64,000 bases of DNA from Thermohalobaculum sp039030715. Lineage in GTDB: Bacteria > Pseudomonadota > Alphaproteobacteria > Rhodobacterales > Rhodobacteraceae. Shown piece after piece: positions 35,348 through 43,900 of this stretch. The position numbers were made by a program, and so were the translations under genes. Within the stretch, counting starts at the first letter, position 1. Every line of letters starts with the position of its first letter. Below the pieces are notes generated by a model, which ran no database searches, was not told the DNA's origin, and worked only from the letters and a program-made list of their open reading frames with translations. The stretch lies in the NCBI GenBank assembly GCA_039030715.1, contig JBCCDU010000006.1, positions 1 to 64,000 of the forward strand. The letters are read 5' to 3'.

Positions 35348-35971
35348 TTAATTGACTACGATACGGGCGGCCAGGCCGCCGAAGACGAGAGCTGCGAGCC
35401 GGTTAAGCGTGCGTTGAGACCGTCTGAGCCACGCCGAAAAGACGCCTGCCAGGGCGCCGATCGAACCGTCGGTCACAATCCCGCCGGCGCCCAGGATGAC
35501 GCCCAGCCACAGGGTCTGCTGCCAGACCGGCCCGATGGCGGGATCAGTGAATTGCGGCAGGAAAGCCAGAACGAACAGCGCAACCTTCGGGTTCAGAATA
35601 TTGGTGACATAGCCGCGGGTAAAGGCGCGGCGCATCCGGGCCGCGCCCTTGACCTCCGACGCCTCGGGCTCGGCCTTCCACATCTTCCAGGCGAGATAAA
35701 GGAGATAGATTGCACCGATGTAACGCACCGCATCATAGGCTGCCGGATAGGCGAGGATCAGGGCGCCGAGCCCCGCCGCGGTCAAAGCCACATGGGTCAA
35801 AACGCCCATCGAGATACCCGCCGCCGCCGCAACCCCCGCTCGCGGCCCGCCTGCAGCCCCGCTTGCAATGGTGAACATCATATCGGCGCCCGGTGTGAGA
35901 TAGAGCACGAAACAGGCGCCCATGAAGGCCACCAGGGTCGTCGTCTCGAAGGCGAACAATGTCTCGATCAT
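35348..35971 (-). CDS. LysE-family exporter, second copy
   Basis: The 207-residue inner-membrane protein has the LysE signature LYLTPGADMMFTIASG at residues 23-38 and NILNPKVALFVLAFLPQF in the centre. It should export an amino acid or a metabolic amine. It starts one base after the stop of the XRE-cupin regulator and ends 12 bases before the second GcvT-type dehydrogenase. The three therefore form one operon, and the exported compound is probably linked to N-methyl amino acid catabolism. Confidence 0.92.
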   Translation of the reverse strand: MIETLFAFETTTLVAFMGACFVLYLTPGADMMFTIASGAAGGPRAGVAAAAGISMGVLTHVALTAAGLGALILAYPAAYDAVRYIGAIYLLYLAWKMWKAEPEASEVKGAARMRRAFTRGYVTNILNPKVALFVLAFLPQFTDPAIGPVWQQTLWLGVILGAGGIVTDGSIGALAGVFSAWLRRSQRTLNRLAALVFGGLAARIVVN

Positions 35972-35972
35972 G

Positions 35973-36596
35973 TCAGTACACTGGCGGGGCGATCACCCAG
36001 ATCGCGACGGCGGGCTCGTCGCCCGGATTGCGCCAGCGGTAGGGTTGGCCGGTGAAGCGGAAGCTGTCGCCCGGGTTCAAGCGGAACATCTGCTCGCCGA
36101 TCCAGAGGTCGAGTTGGCCAGAGATCAGATATCCCGCTTCCTCGGTCGGACGCTGGTTTGCCTCCGCCAGTTCCGCGCCAGGCTCAAAGACCGAACGGAC
36201 GATCTCGAACGATCCGGTCAGATCAGGCGAGAGAAGCTGTTCGGTCAGCCCGGCCTCGGCCGTGCCCAGCGCACGGCGGGTATCGGCCCGCACGATGAAA
36301 CCACGCTCCTCCACCGGGCCTTCGCTGGCCCCGAAGAAAAGCGAAAGCGGTTGGTCCAGCGCGGCGGCCAAGCGGCGCAGATCGGTGATGGTGGGCTCGG
36401 TCAGATCACGCTCAACCTCGGACAACCAGCCGACCGAGCGGGCCACATGCCCGGCAAGTTGGGTCAACGTCAGCCCACGCGCCTTGCGCAGAGCGCGCAG
36501 ATCCCCGCCGATGCCACCCGCTCGCGCGCGCTTCCCGCCGCCCTGTGCCGGGCGGGCGGGCGCCGTCGCCTGATCGAATTTGAGGGCCTGATTCAT
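35973..36596 (-). CDS. XRE-family regulator with C-terminal cupin sensor
   Basis: The 207-residue protein has an N-terminal helix-turn-helix (LRALRKARGLTLTQLAGHVARS, with the recognition helix SVGWLSEVERDLTEP) and a C-terminal cupin (GYLISGQLDLWIGEQMF, LNPGDSFRFTGQPYRWRN). Regulators of this build often sense small amine or amino acid ligands, PuuR being the model. As first gene of the leftward array it is the likely regulator of the LysE/GcvT genes. The chosen ATG 36596 gives the family-typical start. Upstream in-frame ATGs at 36632 and 36659 have no better ribosome site. Confidence 0.88.
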   Translation of the reverse strand: MNQALKFDQATAPARPAQGGGKRARAGGIGGDLRALRKARGLTLTQLAGHVARSVGWLSEVERDLTEPTITDLRRLAAALDQPLSLFFGASEGPVEERGFIVRADTRRALGTAEAGLTEQLLSPDLTGSFEIVRSVFEPGAELAEANQRPTEEAGYLISGQLDLWIGEQMFRLNPGDSFRFTGQPYRWRNPGDEPAVAIWVIAPPVY

Positions 36597-36758
36597 AGGC
36601 TGGAACGGGTCTCCAAGGCTCGCGACAAACATATCTGAAAAAACAGAGCAAATTTTCATTCCCGCGTCCAGCCCGAAAACGTCGCGATTGGTCGCTTTCT
36701 GACGCAAGGTCCACTCGACAGGCTTGATCATGGCGGCAGGCACGTTACGAGAGGGAGT

Positions 36759-37079
36759 ATGACACCCACCTGGTTCCGCGCGCTTAGCCTGTTCATCCTC
36801 GTCAACCTGATTGCCGTGCCGATTGCCGATCATCTGGCGTGGGACGCGATGCTGCGCCTCAATGCCCGCCATGGACCGCTGATGGCGACCGGGCTTTCGC
36901 TGCTGACCGCGGGTGTGATTCTGCTTGTGAACATCCTGCTAATCCGCGCAGCCGTGCAGGCAGGTCTGCCCAAGCTGGGCGAGCTGGCGTTGTGGATCGT
37001 CACCGGCCTGACCTTTGCCCTGACGATCGGAACCGGGCGTTTCTCGCCACTGAACTTTCTGGTGACCTTGGCCGGTTAA
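36759..37079 (+). CDS. Small membrane protein of unknown function
   Basis: This 106-residue protein has three hydrophobic segments (about 8-25, 42-65 and 74-100) and no recognisable domain. An AGGGAG ribosome site is close before ATG 36759. It diverges from the XRE-cupin gene. Its TAA stop overlaps the stop of the convergent asparaginase gene (TTAA at 37076-37079). Confidence 0.75.
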   Translation: MTPTWFRALSLFILVNLIAVPIADHLAWDAMLRLNARHGPLMATGLSLLTAGVILLVNILLIRAAVQAGLPKLGELALWIVTGLTFALTIGTGRFSPLNFLVTLAG

Positions 37080-38080
37080 GCGAAGAGGTCCGCTGACGCC
37101 CGCAGATGACCATGAGCGATGCCCCGGCGATTGGTCAGAGGCGTGTCGGCGTAGTTGGCATAGACGGGATGCGCCTTGTCGATGACCCCGTACCGCGCCA
37201 AAAGGGCGGCGATTGCAGCCTCCGACCCGCGGCCTGACCCATCGTCGCATTTCAGCGCGATGCCGATGCCCGGATCGGGCAGAATGGCGATGAAGACGCC
37301 CTCCGCCCCGGTCTTGACCACGGCCCGGCCTTCACAGGCCCGGATCAGCGCAGTGCAGGCACGCCCCTCCCCCGCCACCAGCACGGGATGAGCCGCCATC
37401 GCATCGCGCAACCGGGCAGCAGCCTGCGCCCTGACGCCGCTCAGCACCTGCGGAGCGGCGAACCTTGCAACCGCCGTCGCCAAGCCGCGCACCGTCATCG
37501 CAAAGTTCGGGGCGGAGCAGCCATCCACTGCAAAATCGCTTAGGTCTTCGCCCGCGAGTTCCGCGCTGGCCTGCTTGACCGCTTGCTGCACCGGATGATC
37601 GGGGTCGATATACTCCGCCCCACCCCGCATGTGCCCGTTCAATGTCAAGAACCCGCAATGCTTGCCCGAGCAGTTGTTGTGGGTCTGGTCCCCCTCACGC
37701 ACCGCCTGGCGCAGATCGAACCGGGTGTCGTCATCGTAGGGCGTCTGGGGACCGCATCTCAGGTCTGGCTCTCGCAGATCCAACGTCCCGAGCCAATCGC
37801 GCACGAGGTCGGTATGCACCGGCGCGCCCTGATGCGAGGCACAGGACAACGCCAGATGCGCATCGGTCAACCCCGCGCGCTCGGCAGCGCCGCTTTCGAC
37901 CAGTGGCAGAGCTTGCAGCATCTTGCAGGAGGACCGAGGCAGAATCACACGGGCGGGATCGCCCCAGGCCGCAATCACTTCGCCATCCGGGCGGCACACC
38001 ACGGCAGTGCCCCGATGGACGGATTCCAGCAAAGGACCGCGCCAGATCTCGGCCAGAACGGGATTGGCGGTGTCGGTCAT
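37076..38080 (-). CDS. L-asparaginase, Rhizobium (AnsA/ReAII) type
   Basis: The 334-residue protein belongs to the asparaginase II family first known from Rhizobium etli, unrelated to E. coli asparaginases. Family motifs are present: LPRSSCKMLQALPL with the reactive Ser-x-Cys-Lys set, SCASHQG, NNCSGKHCGFL with the metal-binding Cys, DGCSAPNFAM and KTGAEGVF. It hydrolyses asparagine to aspartate and ammonia. The start with AGGCG before ATG 38080 is plausible. A longer frame from 38125 adds no family sequence. It follows the sigma factor gene by 84 bases, a gap with a 7-bp inverted repeat (CTTGTCG/CGACAAG). Confidence 0.92.
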   Translation of the reverse strand: MTDTANPVLAEIWRGPLLESVHRGTAVVCRPDGEVIAAWGDPARVILPRSSCKMLQALPLVESGAAERAGLTDAHLALSCASHQGAPVHTDLVRDWLGTLDLREPDLRCGPQTPYDDDTRFDLRQAVREGDQTHNNCSGKHCGFLTLNGHMRGGAEYIDPDHPVQQAVKQASAELAGEDLSDFAVDGCSAPNFAMTVRGLATAVARFAAPQVLSGVRAQAAARLRDAMAAHPVLVAGEGRACTALIRACEGRAVVKTGAEGVFIAILPDPGIGIALKCDDGSGRGSEAAIAALLARYGVIDKAHPVYANYADTPLTNRRGIAHGHLRASADLFA

Positions 38081-38164
38081 CGGTGCGCCTCGCAACAAGG
38101 ATCGGATGAGATCTTGTCGCAGCATTCCGCAGGGATGAAAAGATCCGACAAGTCGTCCCGCGGA

Positions 38165-38896
38165 TCAGGTGGCCTGCAATTCCTCGGCAAAATCGCCGCC
38201 CAGTTCGCTGCGCAGCCGTCCGAAAGACAGCCTTAGCCGGGACTTCACGGTACCAAGCGGAAGCTCCAACCTGGCGGCGATTTCGGCGTGGCTGCAGCCA
38301 TGGAAGAACGCCAGCCGGATCACGCTTTTTTGATCCTCCGGCAGGCAGTTCAGGGCCTCGCGGATACGAGAATCGCGGTCCGCGCCGGCCAGGGCCGTCT
38401 CGGCACTCTGCGCCGTTTCGGGAACCAGCACTGGATCATCCGCGTCCGGTTCAGGCCGCTTTGCGCGCCGGATCATGTCGATCCGCTTGTTGCGCGCGAT
38501 GGTGAAAATCCAGGTCGCCGCCCCGGCCTTGGCCGGATCGAAGGTCTCCGCACGACGCCAGAGTGTCACCATAACCTCCTGCGCGGCATCCTCGGCCAGA
38601 TCGGGCGTAGCACCTGAACGGATCAGCAGCGCCTTGATGCGCCCGGAATAGCGCGCGAAAAGCGTTGCGAAGGCGGCCTTATCCCGATCAGCGGCGATGG
38701 CTTGTATCAGGGTTTCGTCATCCGGCTGGTCGGCGGCCGAACCGCCCCCACCCGACTTGGCCCCATCGACATCTAGGCGACCATTCATCAGCACGTTCAC
38801 CGGCCTACCCGCCCCTTGGCTGAGGCTGCCGTGTCCCTCCGGACCGTGATTTGGCGATGTGCCTTCTTCGTCTGGATCATCGAGCTTTATGGCCAT
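38165..38896 (-). CDS. ECF-type RNA polymerase sigma factor
   Basis: The 243-residue sigma factor has region 2 (DLAEDAAQEVMVTLWRRAET, then TWIFTIARNKRIDMIRR) and region 4 (EALNCLPEDQKSVIRLAFFHG, GCSHAEIAARLELPLGTVKS). The first 60 residues are a low-complexity acidic and glycine-rich extension that is unusual in the family. No ChrR-type or other anti-sigma gene is adjacent, so control must come from elsewhere. The opposite strand starts an IalB-like exported protein, a possible target. The start could also be further downstream, given the extension. Confidence 0.88.
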   Translation of the reverse strand: MAIKLDDPDEEGTSPNHGPEGHGSLSQGAGRPVNVLMNGRLDVDGAKSGGGGSAADQPDDETLIQAIAADRDKAAFATLFARYSGRIKALLIRSGATPDLAEDAAQEVMVTLWRRAETFDPAKAGAATWIFTIARNKRIDMIRRAKRPEPDADDPVLVPETAQSAETALAGADRDSRIREALNCLPEDQKSVIRLAFFHGCSHAEIAARLELPLGTVKSRLRLSFGRLRSELGGDFAEELQAT

Positions 38897-39048
38897 GCTG
38901 TCATCTCTGATTGACAGTTCACACTGTATCGCATGTCTGATCAAGATTCGATATGCTCTGCACTGGCAATTGCCCTCGGAGTTGCAGTATGCTCTGATAC
39001 GCAAATCGGGGTCAGTTCCGATGCAAGACATTTCCCGACGGACATCCA

Positions 39049-39084
39049 AGATCCGTGGCGAGATCCGAGGCAAGATCCGGTACC
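39049..39084. repeat. Three 12-bp tandem repeats
   Basis: AGATCCG followed by five variable bases is repeated three times in perfect register: AGATCCGTGGCG, AGATCCGAGGCA and AGATCCGGTACC. The array lies 20 bases before the start of the IalB-like gene and 150 bases from the divergent sigma factor start. It could be a binding array. Confidence 0.75.
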
Positions 39085-39103
39085 GGATATGAGTGAGGCG
39101 AGC

Positions 39104-39655
39104 ATGAGAATTTTCGGAAAGATCGGCAGCAGGTTCGGCTGGGCAGTTGCTGCGGCGACCCTGGCCGTCGGCCTGTCGGTGGGGGCGGGCAGCGCACAGA
39201 CACAGACCCGTGTCGACGTACAAACCGACTGGGCAGTTTTCGAAGCGGGCGAGGGAGCATCGAAAGTATGCTGGATCGTATCGTTGCCGGAATCCAAAAC
39301 CGCGACACGCGGCGGCAAGACTGTCGAGGTCAATCGCGGCGACATTTTCCTGATGGTTGCCGTGCGCCCTCAGGACGGCGTGAAAAACGAAGTTTCGTTT
39401 ATCGCGGGCTATCCGTTCAAAAAAGGGTCCGAGGTTGAAGTCTCGGTCGGCTCCTCGACCTTCAAGATGTTCACCGATGGCGAGAATGCATGGCTGCCAT
39501 CGGCCAGCGAGGACGCGAACGTCGTCTCAAGTTTCCGTCGCGGGGCGAAGGCCAAGGTGAAGGGCGTGTCGACCCGGGGGACAACCACTGTCGATACATT
39601 CTCGCTGTCCGGTTTCACGGCGGCGATGAAGTCGGCAAGCAGCCGCTGCGGCTGA
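39104..39655 (+). CDS. Invasion-associated-locus-B (IalB) family exported protein
   Basis: This 183-residue protein has a signal peptide (MRIFGKIGSRFGWAVAAATL, cleaved near AGSA-QTQT) and a mature IalB-like domain. That domain includes WAVFEAGEGASKVCWIVSLP, DIFLMVAVRPQDG and the C-terminal GTTTVDTFSLSGFTAAM. Two cysteines (in KVCWIV and the last residues SRCG) probably form a disulfide. IalB proteins are periplasmic, and their role in free-living bacteria is unclear. The start has GAGG 5 bases upstream. The frame extends upstream without a signal peptide, so I rejected that. A strong terminator follows. Confidence 0.87.
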   Translation: MRIFGKIGSRFGWAVAAATLAVGLSVGAGSAQTQTRVDVQTDWAVFEAGEGASKVCWIVSLPESKTATRGGKTVEVNRGDIFLMVAVRPQDGVKNEVSFIAGYPFKKGSEVEVSVGSSTFKMFTDGENAWLPSASEDANVVSSFRRGAKAKVKGVSTRGTTTVDTFSLSGFTAAMKSASSRCG

Positions 39656-39685
39656 GCCAGCCCGGCACTGCGAAAACGCTTTAAC

Positions 39686-39718
39686 CGGGCGCGGCGAACC
39701 ATCAGCCGCGCCCGTTTT
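39686..39718 (+). terminator. Intrinsic terminator after the IalB-like gene
   Basis: A 10-bp GC stem (CGGGCGCGGC with GCCGCGCCCG, 9-base loop) is followed by TTTT. It lies 31 bases past the stop. Confidence 0.85.
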
Positions 39719-39781
39719 GCGTGAATTGCCGGCGCAGCATACCTATCTATGGAACAGGCGTTCGCAGCTGGAGACCGGATA

Positions 39782-40585
39782 ATGGACCGCAGCCAACTGA
39801 TCGAAGAGGCCAAGGCCTTGGCCGCGAGACGCGTCACCCCCGCCATGGACATGGATGAGAAAATCGACGTCCTGGAAATGGCGATGATGGAGCTTCTGGA
39901 CGTCCAGATCATGAAACCGCCCATTGGCCGGGCGGGCGCCACCGCAAGCGGCGAATTCGATGGCCGCCCCCATGGCAAGTGGCTGATGCATGAGGATCCG
40001 CGACTGCCGGAGATGCCAGCTCGCCCGACCCTGATCGATTTTTTCAAGCTGCGCTTTGCCTATGACACCGTGGGCTACAACCACCTGTTGCAGAGCGCGA
40101 AGCTCGCCAAGGACAAGGGCTTGCCGGACAACACCGTCTTGGCCTGCCTTCTACATGATGTCTCGGTCGTGGGACTGATCCGCACCGATCACGGTCATTG
40201 GGCCGCCCAACTGGTCGAACCCTATGTGGACCCCGAGGTGCATTGGGCCATAAAGCACCATCAGGCGCTGCGGTTCCGGCCCGACCCCGAATACGACTAT
40301 GCCTATCCCAAGACCTATCTGGCTGTCTTCGGCGGGGACTACGACCCGCCGGATTACGTCAAGGCGGAGTGGGAGTACTGCCGCAATCACGAATGGTATC
40401 CCCATGCGATGGCGGTAGTGGTCAACGACCTCTACTCGTTCGACCCGAATGCCAGGGTCGAGATCGAGGAATTCGAAGATGTGATCGCGCGCAAGTTCCG
40501 AACCCCGCCCGAGGGGTTGGGGTTCGACCGCAGCCCGGTCGCGCATATGTGGCGCACGATCATCTGGCCGAACAATTTCCTCTGA
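39782..40585 (+). CDS. HD-domain metal-dependent enzyme of unknown substrate
   Basis: The 267-residue protein shows the HD fold pattern: YNHLLQSA, LACLLHDVSVVG (the HD pair), RTDHGHWAAQ, VHWAIKHHQALRF and VNDLYSFD. These are the expected four histidines and two aspartates of a bimetal site. The extra histidines are compatible with mixed-valent diiron oxygenases (PhnZ, TmpB, MIOX) as well as phosphohydrolases. Residues beyond the core are unlike any named member I know. ATG 39782 has GGAGA 7 bases upstream and is preferred over 39749. It converges with the betaine ATPase gene (3 bases between stops). Confidence 0.8.
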   Translation: MDRSQLIEEAKALAARRVTPAMDMDEKIDVLEMAMMELLDVQIMKPPIGRAGATASGEFDGRPHGKWLMHEDPRLPEMPARPTLIDFFKLRFAYDTVGYNHLLQSAKLAKDKGLPDNTVLACLLHDVSVVGLIRTDHGHWAAQLVEPYVDPEVHWAIKHHQALRFRPDPEYDYAYPKTYLAVFGGDYDPPDYVKAEWEYCRNHEWYPHAMAVVVNDLYSFDPNARVEIEEFEDVIARKFRTPPEGLGFDRSPVAHMWRTIIWPNNFL

Positions 40586-40588
40586 AAT

Positions 40589-41620
40589 CTAGCTGCGCGC
40601 GTTCATGGCACGCATCAGGATCGCGCGGTCGATCTCGCCCACCAGTCGGTTTTCGGCGTCGATCACCGGCAGGGGCGTGTCGGTATCGGCAATCCGCTCG
40701 ATCAGATTGTCCAGCTTGGCGTCGGCCGCCACCGCCTGGCCCTGTGCGTGCAGGGCGCGGGCTTCCTCGCAGCATTCGGCACGCATCACCTTGCCTGCGC
40801 TGAGGACCTTGTAGCGCGGCACATCCTCGGTGAACTCGCGGACATAATCGTCGACAGGGTTGGCGACGATTTCCTCCGGCGTACCGATCTGGCTAACGGC
40901 ACCATCCTTCATGATGGCGATATGATCGCCCATCTTGATCGCCTCCAGAAAGTCATGGGTGATGAACACCATTGTTTTCTTCATTTGCGCTTGCAGGCGC
41001 AGCAACTCGTCCTGCATCTCGCGCCGGATCAAGGGGTCGAGGGCCGAGAAGGGCTCGTCGAAAATCAGGATCTCGGGATCCACCGCCATGGCGCGGGCGA
41101 GGCCCACCCGCTGCTGCATGCCGCCTGAAAGCTCGCGGGGATAATTCTGGTCCCAACCGGACAGGCCCACAAGCTCCAGCACCTCCATGGCACGCGCCAG
41201 ACGTTCATCGCGCCCGGCGCCGCGCACTTCCAAGCCGAAGGCAATGTTGTCGATCACCTTGCGGTGCGGCAGCAATCCAAAGTGCTGGAACACCATCGAC
41301 ATCCTGTTGCGGCGCAGATCGGTAAGTTCGGCTACGGACATCTTGGTGACGTCCTGCCCGTCGATCAGCACTTCGCCGCCCGTGGGCTCGATCAGGCGCG
41401 AGATGCAACGCACCAGCGTCGACTTGCCGGAGCCCGAAAGACCCATGACAACGAAGGTTTCTCCCTCGGCCACCTCAAAGCTTACATCCTTGACCGCGAT
41501 CACATGGCCGGTGCGCTCCTGCACCTCGGCCCGGTCAGCACTGGCGTCCAGGGTTTGCAGCACCTTCTCGGGCCGCGCGCCAAAGACTTTCCAGACATGT
41601 TTGCAATGGATTTTCGACAT
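40589..41620 (-). CDS. proV: Glycine betaine/proline-type ABC transporter ATP-binding protein with CBS domain
   Basis: The 343-residue ATPase has Walker A GLSGSGKST (60-68), the signature LSGGMQQRVGLARA, Walker B ILIFDEPFSALDP and a C-terminal CBS-like region (about 280-343). The last region senses ionic strength in OpuA-type transporters. It drives uptake of glycine betaine, choline or a related osmoprotectant. AGGGGAG is upstream of the ATG at 41620. The gene points away from its permease and binding-protein genes, with a small exported protein and a chemoreceptor gene between them. Confidence 0.93.
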   Translation of the reverse strand: MSKIHCKHVWKVFGARPEKVLQTLDASADRAEVQERTGHVIAVKDVSFEVAEGETFVVMGLSGSGKSTLVRCISRLIEPTGGEVLIDGQDVTKMSVAELTDLRRNRMSMVFQHFGLLPHRKVIDNIAFGLEVRGAGRDERLARAMEVLELVGLSGWDQNYPRELSGGMQQRVGLARAMAVDPEILIFDEPFSALDPLIRREMQDELLRLQAQMKKTMVFITHDFLEAIKMGDHIAIMKDGAVSQIGTPEEIVANPVDDYVREFTEDVPRYKVLSAGKVMRAECCEEARALHAQGQAVAADAKLDNLIERIADTDTPLPVIDAENRLVGEIDRAILMRAMNARS

Positions 41621-41713
41621 GCCGGCGGTTCTCCCCTCGAAGTGCCTGGTCACCATCGGGAACAACAGCCGCCAGGATCAAGGGAAAATTGAGCGATGTC
41701 ATGGTAACGGATT

Positions 41714-41731
41714 AGCGAATTTTTCGCTTTT
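41714..41731 (+). other. Small hairpin with T tail in the divergent proV region
   Basis: AGCGAA pairs with TTCGCT around TTT, followed by TTTT. It resembles a weak terminator or attenuator just before the small exported-protein gene. Confidence 0.35.
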
Positions 41732-41749
41732 CTGGCCGATCAGAGCCTG

Positions 41750-42070
41750 ATGAAGACGATCCGTGAGATGCTCTCGGCACCGGCCCTCGCGGTTGCCGCC
41801 CTGGCGTTGGCGAGCCCGCTGGCGCTGGCGTTTCGCCCGGCGGATGGCGACGGTCTGTCCGCCTCGCAGTCAGAACTGCTGGTGATCGCCGCGCCATGGC
41901 AGACCGCCGCGTCGATTGTCGATCAGGCGGGCGGGCTGGTCGTCGCACGCTCGCCACTGCCGTTTCTCGCAGTGTCTTTCCTTCCCAGCCCGGACCATGC
42001 CGACAGGCTGCGTCAGGCAGGCGCTTGGCAGGTGCTGAACGGCGATCTGGGAGATTTCCTATGCATCTGA
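41750..42070 (+). CDS. Small exported protein of unknown function preceding the chemoreceptor
   Basis: The product is 106 residues and starts with a signal peptide (MKTIREMLSAPALAVAALAL, cleaved near LALA-FRPA). The rest is short and mainly hydrophobic, with no cysteine until the last residues (DFLCI). I do not recognise the family. Its last ten bases overlap the chemoreceptor start, so the two are translated together. That suggests the small protein supports the chemoreceptor or the betaine importer. Confidence 0.7.
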   Translation: MKTIREMLSAPALAVAALALASPLALAFRPADGDGLSASQSELLVIAAPWQTAASIVDQAGGLVVARSPLPFLAVSFLPSPDHADRLRQAGAWQVLNGDLGDFLCI

Positions 42071-43812
42071 ATAAAATCCTCCCACATCGCGGCATTGACG
42101 GGCTGCATGGCGCCAGTATCCCGGCCGAACGCATCGTGATCGCCGCGATCTGGATACATGCACCGGTGTTTCTGGTGATTTGCTGGGCGATCGGTCGCGA
42201 TCTGCTGAGTGTGGGGATGATCGCTGCGGGCCTGTCGGTGTTGACCGGTATCCTCGCCGAAGTCGATTGGCGCCTTTCGCCGAAGCGTGCCCGGATCACA
42301 ATCGCCCTCGCCGCCATCACACAACCTGCGATCCTCACCGGGCTGTTCAGCGGCCATCCGTGGCAGGTCGAGATGCATATGTACTTCTTCGCGGTGATGG
42401 CAGCACTGTCGGTGCTGAACGATATCCGCGCGGTGATGGCTGCGACCGCGTTGGTCGCACTCCATCATCTCAGCCTAAACTACATCATGCCCTCCCTCGT
42501 CTATCCCGGTGGAACAGACCTGGGACGCACGCTGGTTCACGCGGTGATCCTGGTTTTCGAAGCCGCAGCGCTTTGTTACATGATAAACGATCGCCAGAGG
42601 CAAACGGCCCTCGCGGCAGGGGCAGAGAGCAAGGCGCGCGCCGCCGCCAGCGAGGCGCAAGAAGCCAAAGTTCGCATTCTCCAGGCCGAGGAAGACACCC
42701 TGGCGGAGCGCCAGCGAACCATGGCCCTGATGACCGAAGCCTTTGGCGACGTGGTTGAGGGTGCCGTGGCAGGCGACCTGGGCAGACGCATCGATCACGA
42801 CTTCGAAGACCCAGAGATGGCCGCGCTGGCAGGCGGCGTAAACCGGCTTTTGGACGGTATTTGCGATGCGATTGGCGAAACTCAGCGTGTCTTGAAGGGA
42901 TTCGCCCAGGGCGACCTCTCGATGCGGGTCGAAGGCGATTTTCAGGGCAGCTTCGCCTCGCTGCAAGCCGACGCAAACGCCATGGGCAAAAAGCTGCAAG
43001 ATCTGGTGAGCCAGATTGGCGATGCCGCCGAGAGGGTTCGCGCATCCGCAACGACGATCACCGATGGATCTCGCAGTCTGTCGCAACGCACGGATGAGCA
43101 AGCCAGCGCGCTGCAGCAGACCTCAGCAACCATGACGCAGATGGCGCGCTCGGTTCACGCCAATGCAGACAACACCCGAAGTGCCGACCGCCTATCGCAG
43201 GATGTAGCAGAAAGCGCAAAGAAAGGTGGAGAGGTCGCGGAGCGCGCGATCCAGGCGGTACAGCACGCCGCAGACAGTGCCAGCAAAATCTCGGACGTGA
43301 CCGCGCTTGTGGATGGGATTGCTTTCCAGACCAATCTCCTGGCCCTCAACGCGGCGGTAGAGGCCGCACGCGCCGGCAGCGCCGGTCAGGGTTTCGCCGT
43401 GGTCGCGCAGGAAGTTCGCACGCTGGCCCAACGGGCCGGAAACGCGGCGGGAGAAATCCGCGAGCTGATCGGGCAAAGCACCGCTGAGGTTTCGGAGAGC
43501 GTGGATCTGATCACCTCGACCGGCGCCACCCTGTCGGATGTGGACGAGGGGATCCGCCGGATGACCCTGGCGATTGGCGAGATCGCCGCATCGGGCCGCG
43601 ATCAGGCAGCCGGGGTCGACGAGATCGAGGGTACGCTGAAGGCGCTCGACACGCAGACCCAGCAGAACGCGGCGCTGGCCTCTGACAGCACGACCACCGC
43701 AGCAGACCTGATCGAACAGGCCGAAGCGCTGAGTGCCCTGGTGGACTTCTTCCGGACCGGCGATGAAAGCCTGAACGGACAAATTACTGCCGGGCAGACC
43801 CGGGCGGCGTAG
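42061..43812 (+). CDS. Methyl-accepting chemotaxis protein with a multi-pass membrane sensor
   Basis: The 583-residue receptor has about six membrane helices in residues 24-176 and no periplasmic sensor domain. A HAMP-like linker (around 225-320) and the conserved signalling tip near 420-450 (GIAFQTNLLALNAAVEAARA) follow. The segment WQVEMHMYFF plus His135-His136 in ALVALHHLSL are conserved features of this receptor class and could bind a cofactor. Start ATG 42061 has GGGAG 7 bases upstream. It sits between the ATPase and the permease genes of a betaine transporter. Confidence 0.92.
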   Translation: MHLNKILPHRGIDGLHGASIPAERIVIAAIWIHAPVFLVICWAIGRDLLSVGMIAAGLSVLTGILAEVDWRLSPKRARITIALAAITQPAILTGLFSGHPWQVEMHMYFFAVMAALSVLNDIRAVMAATALVALHHLSLNYIMPSLVYPGGTDLGRTLVHAVILVFEAAALCYMINDRQRQTALAAGAESKARAAASEAQEAKVRILQAEEDTLAERQRTMALMTEAFGDVVEGAVAGDLGRRIDHDFEDPEMAALAGGVNRLLDGICDAIGETQRVLKGFAQGDLSMRVEGDFQGSFASLQADANAMGKKLQDLVSQIGDAAERVRASATTITDGSRSLSQRTDEQASALQQTSATMTQMARSVHANADNTRSADRLSQDVAESAKKGGEVAERAIQAVQHAADSASKISDVTALVDGIAFQTNLLALNAAVEAARAGSAGQGFAVVAQEVRTLAQRAGNAAGEIRELIGQSTAEVSESVDLITSTGATLSDVDEGIRRMTLAIGEIAASGRDQAAGVDEIEGTLKALDTQTQQNAALASDSTTTAADLIEQAEALSALVDFFRTGDESLNGQITAGQTRAA

Positions 43813-43900
43813 CTCGACCCACTCAGCCGCTTTCTTTACATCCCTCCGCCGCTGGCCTTAGGTTTCGCAAAACGCCGAATATCGCCGCGGGGGGCGACCG

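Noticed and set aside
33932..36055. A 707-codon open frame on the plus strand
   Set aside because: It is antisense to the second GcvT-type dehydrogenase and the LysE gene, both of which match known families throughout.
36600..36660. Inverted repeat TCTG-AAAAAA-CAGA as operator of the XRE-cupin gene
   Set aside because: Only 4-base arms in an A-rich stretch; not distinguishable from chance.
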